Origin: Ewingella allii
GTDB taxonomy: Bacteria > Pseudomonadota > Gammaproteobacteria > Enterobacterales > Enterobacteriaceae
Length of the DNA stretch: 64,000 nt
Assembly (NCBI RefSeq): GCF_044430645.1
Contig: NZ_JAWUDN010000003.1
Span: 1-64,000, forward strand
Reading direction: 5' to 3'
Part shown: in pieces, positions 43,887 through 52,091 of the stretch
Position numbering within the stretch: position 1 is the stretch's first letter
Layout: each line of letters starts with the position of its first letter
Notes under the pieces: generated by a model
The model's database searches: none
What the model was told of the DNA's origin: nothing
The model's input: the letters and a program-made list of their open reading frames with translations, nothing else
Made by a program: the position numbers and the translations under genes

Positions 43887-45313
43887 TGAAAAATCCTACA
43901 ACACTGAACATGCCCTATGTCTGGATGATCTGTCTGGTTGCCGCCTGTGGCGGGCTGCTGTTTGGTTACGACTGGGTGGTAATTGGTGGCGCGAAGCCGT
44001 TCTACGAGGCCTATTTCCATATTACCGACCCCGCCACCTCCGGCTGGGCCATGAGCTCGGCGCTGGTGGGCTGTATCCTTGGGGCCATGGTATCGGGCTG
44101 GCTGTCAGACCGTTTTGGCCGCCGCCTGTCGCTGATTATCGCGGCGATTGCCTTTACGCTCTCGGCCGTGGGAACTGCACTGGCTAACGACTTCGACTGG
44201 TTTGTGTTTTGGCGCATTGTCGGCGGGGTCGGTATTGGTCTGGCTTCGGCCCTCGCGCCGGTTTACATCGCCGAGATCAGCCCAGCCGAGAAGCGCGGGC
44301 GCTTTGTGGCCGTCAATCAGTTGACCATTGTTATCGGTGTGCTTGCCGCGCAGCTGGTCAACCTGATGATTGCCGAACCCGTAGCTTCCGCGGCGACGCA
44401 GGCCGAAATCCTGCAAACCTGGAATGCGCAGGTTGGCTGGCGCTACATGTTCGGCGCGGAAGGCATTCCGGCAGTGTTGTTCCTGCTACTGATGTTCGTG
44501 GTGCCGGAATCACCGCGCTGGCTGGCGAAAGCAAACCGCTATCCGCAGGCTGAAAAAGTGCTGCGCCGTATTGGCTCGGTGGAGTACGCGCAGCAGACGC
44601 TCTCTGATATCCGCCACTCGCTGGGGTCGGAAAACCAGCAAGTGCCTCTCTCCGCCCTATGGCAGCCGAAAGTTAGACCTATCGTGGTGATGGGCGTGGT
44701 GCTGGCGGTATTTCAGCAGTGGTGCGGGATTAACGTCATCTTCAACTACGCGCAGGAGATTTTCGCCTCGGCGGGCTTCGACATCAACGACACGCTGAAA
44801 TCCATCGTCGCCACCGGCCTGATCAACCTGATCTTTACACTTCTGGCGCTGCCTCTGGTGGACCGCATTGGGCGTCGCCGCCTGATGCAGTACGGCGCGG
44901 CGGGCCTGACCATCATCTACGTGCTGATTGGTATGGCCTATTCCTTTGGCATTATGGGGTTGCCGGTCCTGCTGTTGGTGCTGGTCGCCATTGCGATTTA
45001 CGCGGTAACGCTGGCTCCGGTGACGTGGGTTTTGCTGTCAGAAATCTTCCCCAATCGGGTGCGAGGCACGGCAATGGCGACCTGTACGCTGGCGCTGTGG
45101 GTCGCCTGTTTTGTCCTGACTTACACCTTCCCGCTGCTCAACGTGGCGCTGGGCGCGGCGGGGAGTTTCTTCCTGTATGGCGCGATTTGCCTGGCGGGAT
45201 GGGCCTTCGTGCAACTCAAGGTGCCTGAAACTAAAGGTGTTTCACTGGAAGTGTTGGAGCAACAGCTGGGGCAGACCAAGGCCGAGCGGGCTTCAACCAA
45301 GGCGATCGTCTAA
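43883..45313 (+). CDS. MFS sugar porter (XylE/AraE/IolT type)
   Basis: This 476-residue membrane protein has 12 segments and all marks of the sugar porter family: GGLLFGYDWVV near the N-terminus, DRFGRR, PESPRWLAK, the QQWCGIN substrate region (about 274-280), DRIGRRRL and VPETKG. It is a proton symporter for a hexose, pentose or polyol. It overlaps the epimerase gene by four bases (ATGA). Having both an ABC importer and an MFS porter in one operon is unusual and could give high- and low-affinity entry of one sugar or import of two related ones. Confidence 0.92.
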   Translation: MMKNPTTLNMPYVWMICLVAACGGLLFGYDWVVIGGAKPFYEAYFHITDPATSGWAMSSALVGCILGAMVSGWLSDRFGRRLSLIIAAIAFTLSAVGTALANDFDWFVFWRIVGGVGIGLASALAPVYIAEISPAEKRGRFVAVNQLTIVIGVLAAQLVNLMIAEPVASAATQAEILQTWNAQVGWRYMFGAEGIPAVLFLLLMFVVPESPRWLAKANRYPQAEKVLRRIGSVEYAQQTLSDIRHSLGSENQQVPLSALWQPKVRPIVVMGVVLAVFQQWCGINVIFNYAQEIFASAGFDINDTLKSIVATGLINLIFTLLALPLVDRIGRRRLMQYGAAGLTIIYVLIGMAYSFGIMGLPVLLLVLVAIAIYAVTLAPVTWVLLSEIFPNRVRGTAMATCTLALWVACFVLTYTFPLLNVALGAAGSFFLYGAICLAGWAFVQLKVPETKGVSLEVLEQQLGQTKAERASTKAIV

Positions 45314-45346
45314 ACCGCGTTGCTGAAAAAGTGATTGTTGAAATGG

Positions 45347-45387
45347 CTCACGAGGGTTTTGCCTTTAGCGGCAGAGCACCCCGTGAG
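45347..45387 (+). terminator. hairpin at the end of the sugar operon
   Basis: CTCACG-GGGT (45347-45357, one bulged A) pairs with ACCC-CGTGAG (45378-45387). It lies 33 bases after the MFS stop. No T-tract follows, so it may be a transcript 3'-end stabiliser rather than an intrinsic terminator. Confidence 0.5.
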
Positions 45388-45406
45388 ATGCCGAATCGCC
45401 GTTCTG

Positions 45407-45415
45407 TGGTATAAT
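45407..45415 (+). promoter_or_regulatory. extended -10 promoter of dusA
   Basis: TGGTATAAT is a perfect TATAAT with an upstream TG, typical of extended -10 promoters that need no good -35 box. It lies 71 bases before dusA. Confidence 0.6.
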
Positions 45416-45485
45416 CTGCGATTCCATTCCTTCGGCCAATGATGCTCGAGGGAGCGCCCGAACACCTTCAGCGAATCTCAGGTCG

Positions 45486-46520
45486 ATGTCAGAAACTCAA
45501 AACGCCACATCTCAAGCCAGCACCAAACCCTATTCGGCCCAACGTTTTTCCGTCGCGCCGATGCTCGACTGGACCGATCGTCATTGCCGCCATTTCCATC
45601 GTTTAATGACCGGCCAAACGCTGCTGTACACCGAAATGGTTACCACCGGCGCGATCATTCACGGCAAAGGCGACTACCTTGGATTTGGTGACGCGGAGCA
45701 CCCTGTGGCGCTGCAACTGGGTGGCAGCAATCCTGCGGATTTGGCGACCTGCGCCAAGCTTGCGGAACAGCGCGGCTATGATGAAATCAACCTGAACGTC
45801 GGCTGCCCGTCTGACCGCGTGCAAAACGGCATGTTTGGTGCTTGCCTGATGGCGCAAGCTTCGCTGGTGGCAGACTGCATCAAGGCCATGCGCGATGTGG
45901 TGTCCATTCCCGTGACGGTAAAAACGCGTATTGGCATCGACGAACAAGACAGCTACGAGTTCCTTTGCGACTTCGTTCAGCAAGTCTCTGAGAAGGGCGG
46001 CTGCGACACCTTTATCATCCATGCCCGCAAAGCCTGGTTGTCTGGCCTCAGCCCGAAAGAGAACCGCGAGATCCCGCCGCTGGATTACCCGCGCGTATAT
46101 CAGCTGAAAAAAGACTTCCCGCACCTGACGATGGCGATTAACGGCGGCATCAAAACCCTGGAAGAAGCCAAGGCGCATTTGCAACATATGGATGGCGTGA
46201 TGGTGGGGCGCGAAGCCTATCAAAACCCTGGCATGTTGCTGAACGTGGACCGCGAGCTTTTTGGCTCAGATGGCCCGCTGCGCACGGCGCCGGAGGTTAT
46301 TCGTGGCATGTATCCGTACATTGAGGCGGAGTTGGCGAAGGGCACTTATCTGGGGCACATGACGCGGCACATTCTGGGAATTTTCCAGAGCGTGCCCGGC
46401 GCGCGCCAATGGCGTCGTCACCTGAGCGAAAACGCCCATAAGCCGGGTTCAGGTATTGAGGTGGTTGAGCAGGCGCTACAACTGGTCACTCAGCCGCACG
46501 CGGCAATCAGCCAGGCATAA
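45486..46520 (+). CDS. dusA: tRNA-dihydrouridine(20/20a) synthase DusA
   Basis: DusA reduces uridine 20 and 20a in tRNA D-loops using FMN and NADPH. It has 344 residues. The catalytic Cys107 is in NVGCPSDRVQ, and the FMN barrel has FSVAPMLDWTDRHCRHFHR, YTEMVTTGAI, VKTRIGID and INGGIKT. Its N-terminal 15 residues are a variable Ser/Thr tail. In E. coli pspG and qor follow in the same order. This gene marks the right border of the inserted sugar locus. Confidence 0.95.
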   Translation: MSETQNATSQASTKPYSAQRFSVAPMLDWTDRHCRHFHRLMTGQTLLYTEMVTTGAIIHGKGDYLGFGDAEHPVALQLGGSNPADLATCAKLAEQRGYDEINLNVGCPSDRVQNGMFGACLMAQASLVADCIKAMRDVVSIPVTVKTRIGIDEQDSYEFLCDFVQQVSEKGGCDTFIIHARKAWLSGLSPKENREIPPLDYPRVYQLKKDFPHLTMAINGGIKTLEEAKAHLQHMDGVMVGREAYQNPGMLLNVDRELFGSDGPLRTAPEVIRGMYPYIEAELAKGTYLGHMTRHILGIFQSVPGARQWRRHLSENAHKPGSGIEVVEQALQLVTQPHAAISQA

Positions 46521-46634
46521 ATCTGTTAGTTAAATCCGCTAAAAGTTAGCCTTTCTTACTATTTCGCCATTGGCCTTTTTAGCTGGTGGCGAAATATTTC
46601 TCGTAAATTCAATCAAATAAATAATCCGCCGTTC

Positions 46635-46650
46635 TGGCATGTTTCTTGTA
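46635..46650 (+). promoter_or_regulatory. sigma-54 promoter of pspG
   Basis: TGGCATGTTTCTTGTA fits TGGCACG-N4-TTGCA with the exact GG to G spacing of sigma-54 promoters. It lies about 70 bases before pspG. In E. coli pspG is transcribed by sigma-54 with the activator PspF during envelope stress. I could not define the PspF upstream site. Confidence 0.85.
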
Positions 46651-46719
46651 ATAGCTAGGGGAGTCAGATGACATTCGTCAGGCTGTTCCGTGTTTTCGCT
46701 GTTTATTAAGGAGCATGCG

Positions 46720-46956
46720 ATGTTGGAAATTCTCTTTGTGCTTGGCTTTTTCTTTATGTTGTTACTGACAGGTGTTTCGCTGCTGGGCGTGATTGCAGCT
46801 CTGGTGGTGGCCTTTGCGGTAATGATGCTGGGAGGCTTTCTGGCTATTGTTATAAAAATGTTGCCGTGGCTGCTACTCGCCGTTGCCGTCGTGTGGATTT
46901 ATCGCGCGTTTAAAAAGCCTGACACGCCGCGCTATCGTTCGCGTCGTTTGCCATAA
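46720..46956 (+). CDS. pspG: envelope stress (phage shock) protein PspG
   Basis: This 78-residue protein (E. coli 80) has two hydrophobic segments and the start MLEILFVLGFFFMLL, close to E. coli MLELLFVIGFF. AAGGAG is six to seven bases before the ATG at 46720; the frame open from 46690 is not needed. PspG is an inner-membrane effector of the phage shock response. A sigma-54 promoter precedes it. The C-terminus is basic (RYRSRRLP). Confidence 0.92.
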   Translation: MLEILFVLGFFFMLLLTGVSLLGVIAALVVAFAVMMLGGFLAIVIKMLPWLLLAVAVVWIYRAFKKPDTPRYRSRRLP

Positions 46957-47051
46957 GCCATAATGGATAATTAATTCCTCGAATTATCAGCTATCTGAGC
47001 TCTGACCTGTTCAGATTGCACTGCAACATTTGTCGAGATAACTTTTACTTA

Positions 47052-47067
47052 TGTGGCATCGATCACA
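47052..47067. promoter_or_regulatory. CRP-like site in the pspG-qor spacer
   Basis: TGTGGCATCGATCACA fits TGTGA-N6-TCACA with one mismatch. It lies in a 330-base stretch (46957-47286) that has no large gene. Downstream AT-rich sequence and a short reading frame suggest a transcript starts here toward the right. This is a pattern match only. Confidence 0.45.
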
Positions 47068-47131
47068 GCTTACACTTTTAAGTCCGCAGATTTTTTATTA
47101 ACCATACTTTTTAACATTGAGGACTGCTAGG

Positions 47132-47185
47132 ATGCATTTCTCGCGCTGCGAATGTCAGCTCGAACGAAATTCATCAAATCCGTGA
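47132..47185 (+). CDS. possible 17-codon small ORF
   Basis: An ATG at 47132 is preceded by TTGAGGA at suitable distance (about seven to nine bases) and opens a frame of 17 codons ending in TGA; the peptide is MHFSRCECQLERNSSNP. It lies about 65 bases after the CRP-like site and is followed by the palindrome GAGGCTTAAGCCTC (47197-47210) and a pair of direct repeats GCAGTACCC (47231 and 47246). I do not recognise it. It could be a small protein, a leader peptide or chance. Convergent qor lies after the terminator at 47287-47314. Confidence 0.25.
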   Translation: MHFSRCECQLERNSSNP

Positions 47186-47286
47186 GATATAAAATAGAGG
47201 CTTAAGCCTCATCGTCCGCGGATTTACCTTGCAGTACCCCTACAAGCAGTACCCGTCTTTATCAGCAGTCGTCTGAGCAAGACAGT

Positions 47287-47314
47287 AAAAGGGCTTCCAC
47301 ACGGAAGCCCTTTT
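47287..47314. terminator. bidirectional terminator of qor
   Basis: AAAAGGGCTTCC (47287-47298) and GGAAGCCCTTTT (47303-47314) form a perfect 12-bp stem with loop ACAC. A and T runs at the ends make it work for qor on the minus strand and for anything transcribed from the left. Confidence 0.92.
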
Positions 47315-47333
47315 GCATTTCAGGAATAGCCGA

Positions 47334-48320
47334 TCATTTGCCGGGGATCAGCAGGCTAGAGCCTTGCGTCGCGCGGCTTTCCAGCGTTTCATGGGCACGC
47401 TTCGCTTCGGACAGCGGGAATTTTTGCGCCTCGCTGACATCCACTTTGATAGCGCCGCTGGCGATCAGCGAGAACAGCTCGTCGCTGGCGGTTTTCAGCT
47501 CTTCGCGGTTGGTGATGTAACTGCCGAGGCTCGGACGAGTGACGAACAGCGAGCCTTTCTGCGACAGAATCCCTAAATTGACCCCTGACACCGGGCCGGA
47601 AGCATTACCGAAGCTGACCAGCAGGCCGCGCGGCTTCAGGCTATCGAGGGAGCGCTCAAAGGTATCTTTACCCACCGAGTCATAAACCACGCCGACTTTT
47701 TCGTTATTGGTCAGCGCTTTAACACGGGCAACAATGTCTTCCGTCTGGTAGTTAATCGTCGCCCATGCCCCGGCTTCTTTCGCCCGCTGGGCTTTCTCTT
47801 CTGAGCCGACGGTACCAATCAGGTTCGCACCCAGCGCTTTCGCCCACTGGCAGGCGATCAGGCCTACACCACCGGCGGCAGCGTGGAACAGGAAGGTTTC
47901 ACCAGCCTGAATTTTATGGGTTTGGCGCAGCAAATAGTGGACGGTCAAACCTTTGAGGAACGACGCGGCGGCCACTTCAAAACTAATAGCATCGGGCAGC
48001 AGGGCGATTTTTTCTTGCGAAACGTTATGCACTTCGCTGTAGGCACCCAAAGGAGCCTGCGCGTAAACCACGCGGTCGCCGACCTTAATGCCCGTCACAT
48101 TGCTGCCAACTTTGCTCACCACGCCCGCCGCTTCGGTACCCAGTCCGGAAGGCAAGGGGGCTGGGTACAAGCCACCGCGAATATAGGTATCAATGTAGTT
48201 GATCCCTATCGCTTTATTCTCGACCTGCACTTCGCCCGCGGCCGGGTCTTGTGGTTGAAAATCGACATATTGCAGAACATCGGGGCCGCCTGTTGCGGCA
48301 AATTGAATGCGCTTAGCCAT
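47334..48320 (-). CDS. qor: NADPH:quinone oxidoreductase
   Basis: This 328-residue zinc-free medium-chain dehydrogenase (E. coli QorA 327) reduces quinones with NADPH in the cytoplasm. Marks are IGINYIDTYIRGGLYPAPLP with GLGTEAAGVV near the N-terminus and the nucleotide motif AAAGGVGLIACQWAKALGA. No zinc-binding Cys pattern is present, as expected. It is divergent from dnaB with about 190 bases between, as in E. coli, and ends at a strong terminator. Confidence 0.94.
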   Translation of the reverse strand: MAKRIQFAATGGPDVLQYVDFQPQDPAAGEVQVENKAIGINYIDTYIRGGLYPAPLPSGLGTEAAGVVSKVGSNVTGIKVGDRVVYAQAPLGAYSEVHNVSQEKIALLPDAISFEVAAASFLKGLTVHYLLRQTHKIQAGETFLFHAAAGGVGLIACQWAKALGANLIGTVGSEEKAQRAKEAGAWATINYQTEDIVARVKALTNNEKVGVVYDSVGKDTFERSLDSLKPRGLLVSFGNASGPVSGVNLGILSQKGSLFVTRPSLGSYITNREELKTASDELFSLIASGAIKVDVSEAQKFPLSEAKRAHETLESRATQGSSLLIPGK

Positions 48321-48406
48321 GTTTTAATCTCGTGTTAGGGTCTGTTTTCAACCCTAGGCTAAATGTTTGCGACAATCCAGATTTTAGGCACAGCGGGTTA
48401 ATACCC

Positions 48407-48435
48407 TTTTGAAATGAGACAGCACAACCTATACT
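48407..48435 (+). promoter_or_regulatory. probable sigma-70 promoter of dnaB
   Basis: TTTTGA (48407-48412), a 17-base spacer and TATACT (48430-48435) lie about 80 bases before dnaB. The -10 box is good; the -35 box is moderate. Confidence 0.45.
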
Positions 48436-48513
48436 AAGCAGCGAAAAAACTTCCTAAATTACTGGGAAGTCGATGCTCACAAAACAGGCGCTTACCGCAG
48501 GAATTTCCCACAC

Positions 48514-49920
48514 ATGGCAGCAAAAAAACCGACCAATCAACAGAACGAAAACCGCGATCGTCAGATGGAAGGATTGAAGCTTCCTCCGCACTCGCTGGAA
48601 GCTGAACAATCCGTTCTGGGCGGGCTAATGCTGGATAACGAGCGCTGGGACAACGTGGCGGAACGCGTGGTCAGCAATGACTTCTTCAGCCGCCCGCATC
48701 GCCTGATTTTTACCGAAATGCAGCGCTTGCTGGAAATGAGCAAGCCTATCGACTTGATAACCCTCTCTGAATCGCTGGAGCAAAAAGGCGATTTGGACTC
48801 AGTGGGCGGCTTTGCCTATTTAGCCGAGTTGTCGAAAAATACCCCAAGTGCGGCCAACATCGGCGCTTATGCCGATATCGTCCGTGAACGTGCGGTCGTC
48901 CGCGAAATGATTTCCGTCGCTAATGAAATTGCCGACGCCGGTTATGACCCGCAGGGCCGCAGTAGTGAAGACCTGCTGGATCTGGCGGAATCTCGCGTAT
49001 TTCAAATTGCCGAAAGCCGCGCCAACAAAGATGAAGGCCCGAAAAGCATCGACCGCATTTTGGAAAGCACGGTGTCGCGCATCGAAGAACTCTTCCAGCG
49101 CCCGCACGACGGCGTCACTGGGGTGTCCACCGGCTATGCCGATTTGGATAAGAAAACTGCCGGTTTGCAGAAATCAGATTTGATTATCGTGGCGGCGCGT
49201 CCTTCGATGGGTAAAACCACCTTTGCGATGAACCTCGCCGAAAACGCCGCGATGATGCAGGAAAAACCGGTGCTTATCTTCAGTCTGGAGATGCCCGGCG
49301 ACCAGATTATGATGCGTATGCTGGCGTCGCTTTCTCGCGTCGACCAAACCAAAATTCGTACCGGCCAGCTCGATGACGAGGATTGGGCACGCATCTCCAG
49401 CACCATGGGTATCCTGCTGGAAAAACGCAATATGTACATCGATGACTCCTCTGGCCTGACGCCAACTGAAGTGCGCTCCCGCGCGCGGCGTATTTTCCGC
49501 GAACACGGCGGCCTGAGCCTGATCATGATCGACTACTTACAGCTGATGCGCGTCCCTTCGCTGTCCGACAACCGTACGCTGGAAATCGCCGAAATCTCCC
49601 GCTCGCTCAAAGCCTTAGCCAAAGAGCTGCAAGTGCCAGTGGTGGCGCTGTCGCAGCTGAACCGCAGCCTGGAGCAGCGCGCGGATAAACGCCCGGTTAA
49701 CTCCGACTTGCGTGAATCCGGCTCCATCGAGCAGGATGCCGACTTGATCATGTTCATCTATCGTGACGAGGTGTATCACGATAACAGTGAAGAGAAAGGC
49801 ATCGCGCAGATCATCCTCGGTAAGCAGCGTAACGGTCCAATCGGTACAGTGCGACTGACCTTTAATGGGCAGTTTTCGCGGTTTGATAACTATGGCGGTC
49901 CTCAATACGACGAGGACTAG
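48514..49920 (+). CDS. dnaB: replicative DNA helicase
   Basis: DnaB is the hexameric helicase that unwinds DNA at the replication fork. It has 468 residues (E. coli 471). The N-terminal domain (about 20-170) contains PHSLEAEQSVLGGLMLDNE. The RecA-like domain has Walker A RPSMGKTTFAMN, Walker B LIMIDYLQLM, the DnaB-motif region SQLNRSLEQRADKRPVNSDL and RESGSIEQDADLIMFIYR. The start ATG is 33 codons before the conserved N-terminal helices, as in E. coli. alr follows after 195 bases. Confidence 0.97.
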   Translation: MAAKKPTNQQNENRDRQMEGLKLPPHSLEAEQSVLGGLMLDNERWDNVAERVVSNDFFSRPHRLIFTEMQRLLEMSKPIDLITLSESLEQKGDLDSVGGFAYLAELSKNTPSAANIGAYADIVRERAVVREMISVANEIADAGYDPQGRSSEDLLDLAESRVFQIAESRANKDEGPKSIDRILESTVSRIEELFQRPHDGVTGVSTGYADLDKKTAGLQKSDLIIVAARPSMGKTTFAMNLAENAAMMQEKPVLIFSLEMPGDQIMMRMLASLSRVDQTKIRTGQLDDEDWARISSTMGILLEKRNMYIDDSSGLTPTEVRSRARRIFREHGGLSLIMIDYLQLMRVPSLSDNRTLEIAEISRSLKALAKELQVPVVALSQLNRSLEQRADKRPVNSDLRESGSIEQDADLIMFIYRDEVYHDNSEEKGIAQIILGKQRNGPIGTVRLTFNGQFSRFDNYGGPQYDED

Positions 49921-49965
49921 TGTGCGAGGCTATTTTGCTTGCCATTTTTCGTCCGGGCAGTGCTC

Positions 49966-50001
49966 AAAATCCTCGTGTACTACGTGTACACTCCGGTTTT
50001 T
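49966..50001 (+). repeat. hairpin element between dnaB and alr, possible dispersed repeat
   Basis: GTGTAC (49975-49980) and GTACAC (49986-49991) form a stem flanked by AAAATCC on the left and CCGGTTTTT on the right, so it could end the dnaB transcript. The following CGCGCTGGCCGAACGC stretch looks like short elements that I remember recurring in intergenic regions of related enterobacteria; that recurrence cannot be checked within one window. Confidence 0.4.
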
Positions 50002-50115
50002 CCGCGCTGGCCGAACGCAAACTGACTGCGCCAATAACGCCCCTTAGCTTTCGTGTTAATTCCCTATGAAGCTAGGTGTGTCATTTTTAAATTAAGAATT
50101 TATAAAGGAATCAAG

Positions 50116-51201
50116 ATGAAAGCGGCTACGGCTGTCATTGATTGCCGCGCTCTGCGACATAATCTGCAACGGGTGCGGCATATGGCGCCGCAAAGTCGTG
50201 TGGTGGCGGTGGTGAAGGCTAACGCCTACGGACACGGTTTGCTGGAAGCCGCGCAGGCTTTGCAGGATGCAGATTGTTACGGCGTGGCCCGCCTGAGCGA
50301 AGCATTAACGCTGCGAGCTGGCGGGATCATTAAACCTATTTTGCTGCTGGAAGGTTTTTTCAGCGCCGATGAGCTGCCCGTAGTGGCCGCGCATGGGCTG
50401 GAAACGGCGGTTCACAGCCTCGAGCAGCTGCAAGCTCTGGAGCAGGCGAAGCTCGAACGGCCGCTCACGGTGTGGATGAAGCTCGACACCGGCATGCACC
50501 GTCTTGGGGTTCACCCAGCCGAAGCCGAGGCGTTTTATCAGCGTCTCAGCGCCTGCCCGAATGTTCGCCAGCCGGTCAATATTATGAGCCACTTCGCCCG
50601 TGCAGACGAACCCGATGTTGAAGCCACACCTGACCAGATTCGCTGCTTCCAGCAGTTCACTCAGGACAAGCCGGGGCTGAAATCTCTCGCCGCTTCGAGC
50701 GGAATTCTCCACTGGCCCGAAGCCCATCACGACTTAGTGCGCGCTGGCCTGATCCTCTACGGCGTTTCGCCGATGAGCTTCGCCGATGCCGCCCATTTTG
50801 GCTTAAAACCCGCGATGACCCTGACCTCCAGCCTGATCGCCGTGCGCGACCATGCGGCGGGTGAGCCTGTGGGCTATGGCGGCGTTTGGCGCAGCATGCG
50901 AGATACGCGCCTTGGCGTGGTGGCGATGGGCTATGGCGACGGCTATCCAAGAAGCGCGCCGAGCGGCACGCCGGTGCTGGTCAATGGCCGCATCGTGCCT
51001 ATCGTCGGACGCGTTTCGATGGATATGATTTCCGTCGATCTCGGCCCGGATGCCACCGACCGGGTGGGGGATGAAGTGATTTTCTGGGGAGAAGGGATGC
51101 CGGTCGAACAGATCGCCGCCGCGACCGGCATCAGCCAGTACGAGCTGGTCACTCAGTTGACCGCCCGCACTGCCCGCGTTTATATCGGTAATGACGCCTG
51201 A
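50116..51201 (+). CDS. alr: alanine racemase
   Basis: Alr interconverts L- and D-alanine for peptidoglycan, using pyridoxal phosphate. AAGGA is seven to eight bases before the ATG at 50116, giving 361 residues (E. coli Alr 359). The frame open from 50053 is not needed. PLP Lys34 is in VVKANAYGHG, and the catalytic Tyr is in AMGYGDGYPR. The conserved GRVSMDMISVDLG block is also present. The order dnaB-alr matches E. coli; here an SDR/LysR pair lies between alr and tyrB. Confidence 0.95.
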   Translation: MKAATAVIDCRALRHNLQRVRHMAPQSRVVAVVKANAYGHGLLEAAQALQDADCYGVARLSEALTLRAGGIIKPILLLEGFFSADELPVVAAHGLETAVHSLEQLQALEQAKLERPLTVWMKLDTGMHRLGVHPAEAEAFYQRLSACPNVRQPVNIMSHFARADEPDVEATPDQIRCFQQFTQDKPGLKSLAASSGILHWPEAHHDLVRAGLILYGVSPMSFADAAHFGLKPAMTLTSSLIAVRDHAAGEPVGYGGVWRSMRDTRLGVVAMGYGDGYPRSAPSGTPVLVNGRIVPIVGRVSMDMISVDLGPDATDRVGDEVIFWGEGMPVEQIAAATGISQYELVTQLTARTARVYIGNDA

Positions 51202-51207
51202 GTGCTA

Positions 51208-51966
51208 TTAGGCGCCAAAACCACCGTCGATAGTCAGGCTGGCTCCGCTGATATAACCCGCCTCGGGGCCAGAGAGGAAAGCCACAAAGGCAGCGATTTC
51301 GCTGTCTTTGCCATAACGGTTTACCGCAATCAGCTTCGTTAACTCTTCTGCCATCGCGCCTTCTGCCGGATTCATATCGGTATCAACCGGGCCGGGCTGA
51401 ACGTTATTCACCGTGATCCCCCGTGGCCCTAAATCTCGCGCCAATCCTTTGGTAAGGCCAACTATGGCTGATTTACTCATGGCGTACACCGCGCCACCGG
51501 CGAAGGGCATGCGATCAGCGTTGGTGCTGCCGATATTGATAATGCGCCCGCCTTCCGGCATGTGGCGCGCCGCTTCCTGACTGGCAACAAACACGCTGCG
51601 TACATTGATGGCCAGCGTGCGATCGAAGTCTTCCATGCTGAATTCGTCGAGCGGCGCGACGGCCAAAACCCCGGCGTTGTTGACCAGAATATCGACACGG
51701 CCGAAATGCTTGGCGGCCTGCGTGATGGCCAGACGAACGGCCTGCTCATTTGCGCTGTCGGCCTGAATGGCTAAGGCTTTAACGCCGATTTTTTCAATCT
51801 CTGCCGCCAGCGCGTTGGCTTTCTCCGCCGAAGAAACGTAGGTAAAGGCCACGCTTGCGCCTTCCTGAGCTAAGCGACGAACGATAGCCGCGCCGATACC
51901 CCGCGCGCCGCCTTGGACGAAAGCGACTTTGCCAGCCAGTGAAGAAGAATGTGTTGTGGTAGTCAT
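51208..51966 (-). CDS. short-chain dehydrogenase/reductase (3-oxoacyl-ACP reductase-like)
   Basis: This 252-residue SDR has the cofactor motif GGARGIGAA (about 19-27), NNAG (about 93-96) and the catalytic Ser and YAMSK with Tyr-x-x-x-Lys. It ends in SGASLTIDGGFGA, typical of FabG-like enzymes. GGAGA precedes the ATG at 51966. It is divergent from a LysR gene, with a dyad operator between, so it is probably that regulator's target. It ends six bases from the convergent alr stop. The substrate cannot be told. Confidence 0.9.
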   Translation of the reverse strand: MTTTTHSSSLAGKVAFVQGGARGIGAAIVRRLAQEGASVAFTYVSSAEKANALAAEIEKIGVKALAIQADSANEQAVRLAITQAAKHFGRVDILVNNAGVLAVAPLDEFSMEDFDRTLAINVRSVFVASQEAARHMPEGGRIINIGSTNADRMPFAGGAVYAMSKSAIVGLTKGLARDLGPRGITVNNVQPGPVDTDMNPAEGAMAEELTKLIAVNRYGKDSEIAAFVAFLSGPEAGYISGASLTIDGGFGA

Positions 51967-52055
51967 GGTATGTCTCCAAATCATTAGGAAGAGGGGTTGA
52001 TGGAGACAAGTATCGACCCGAAATTAGGATAGGAATAGCCAGTAATCGCTATAAT

Positions 52056-52080
52056 CATTTCAAACTAAAAGTTTGAAATG
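52056..52080. promoter_or_regulatory. operator dyad between the SDR and LysR genes
   Basis: CATTTCAAACT (52056-52066), spacer AAA, AGTTTGAAATG (52070-52080): a perfect 11-bp inverted repeat ending 11 bases before the LysR start. It is the likely binding site for the LysR protein, controlling itself and the SDR gene. Confidence 0.65.
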
Positions 52081-52091
52081 GGCCTAAGAGT

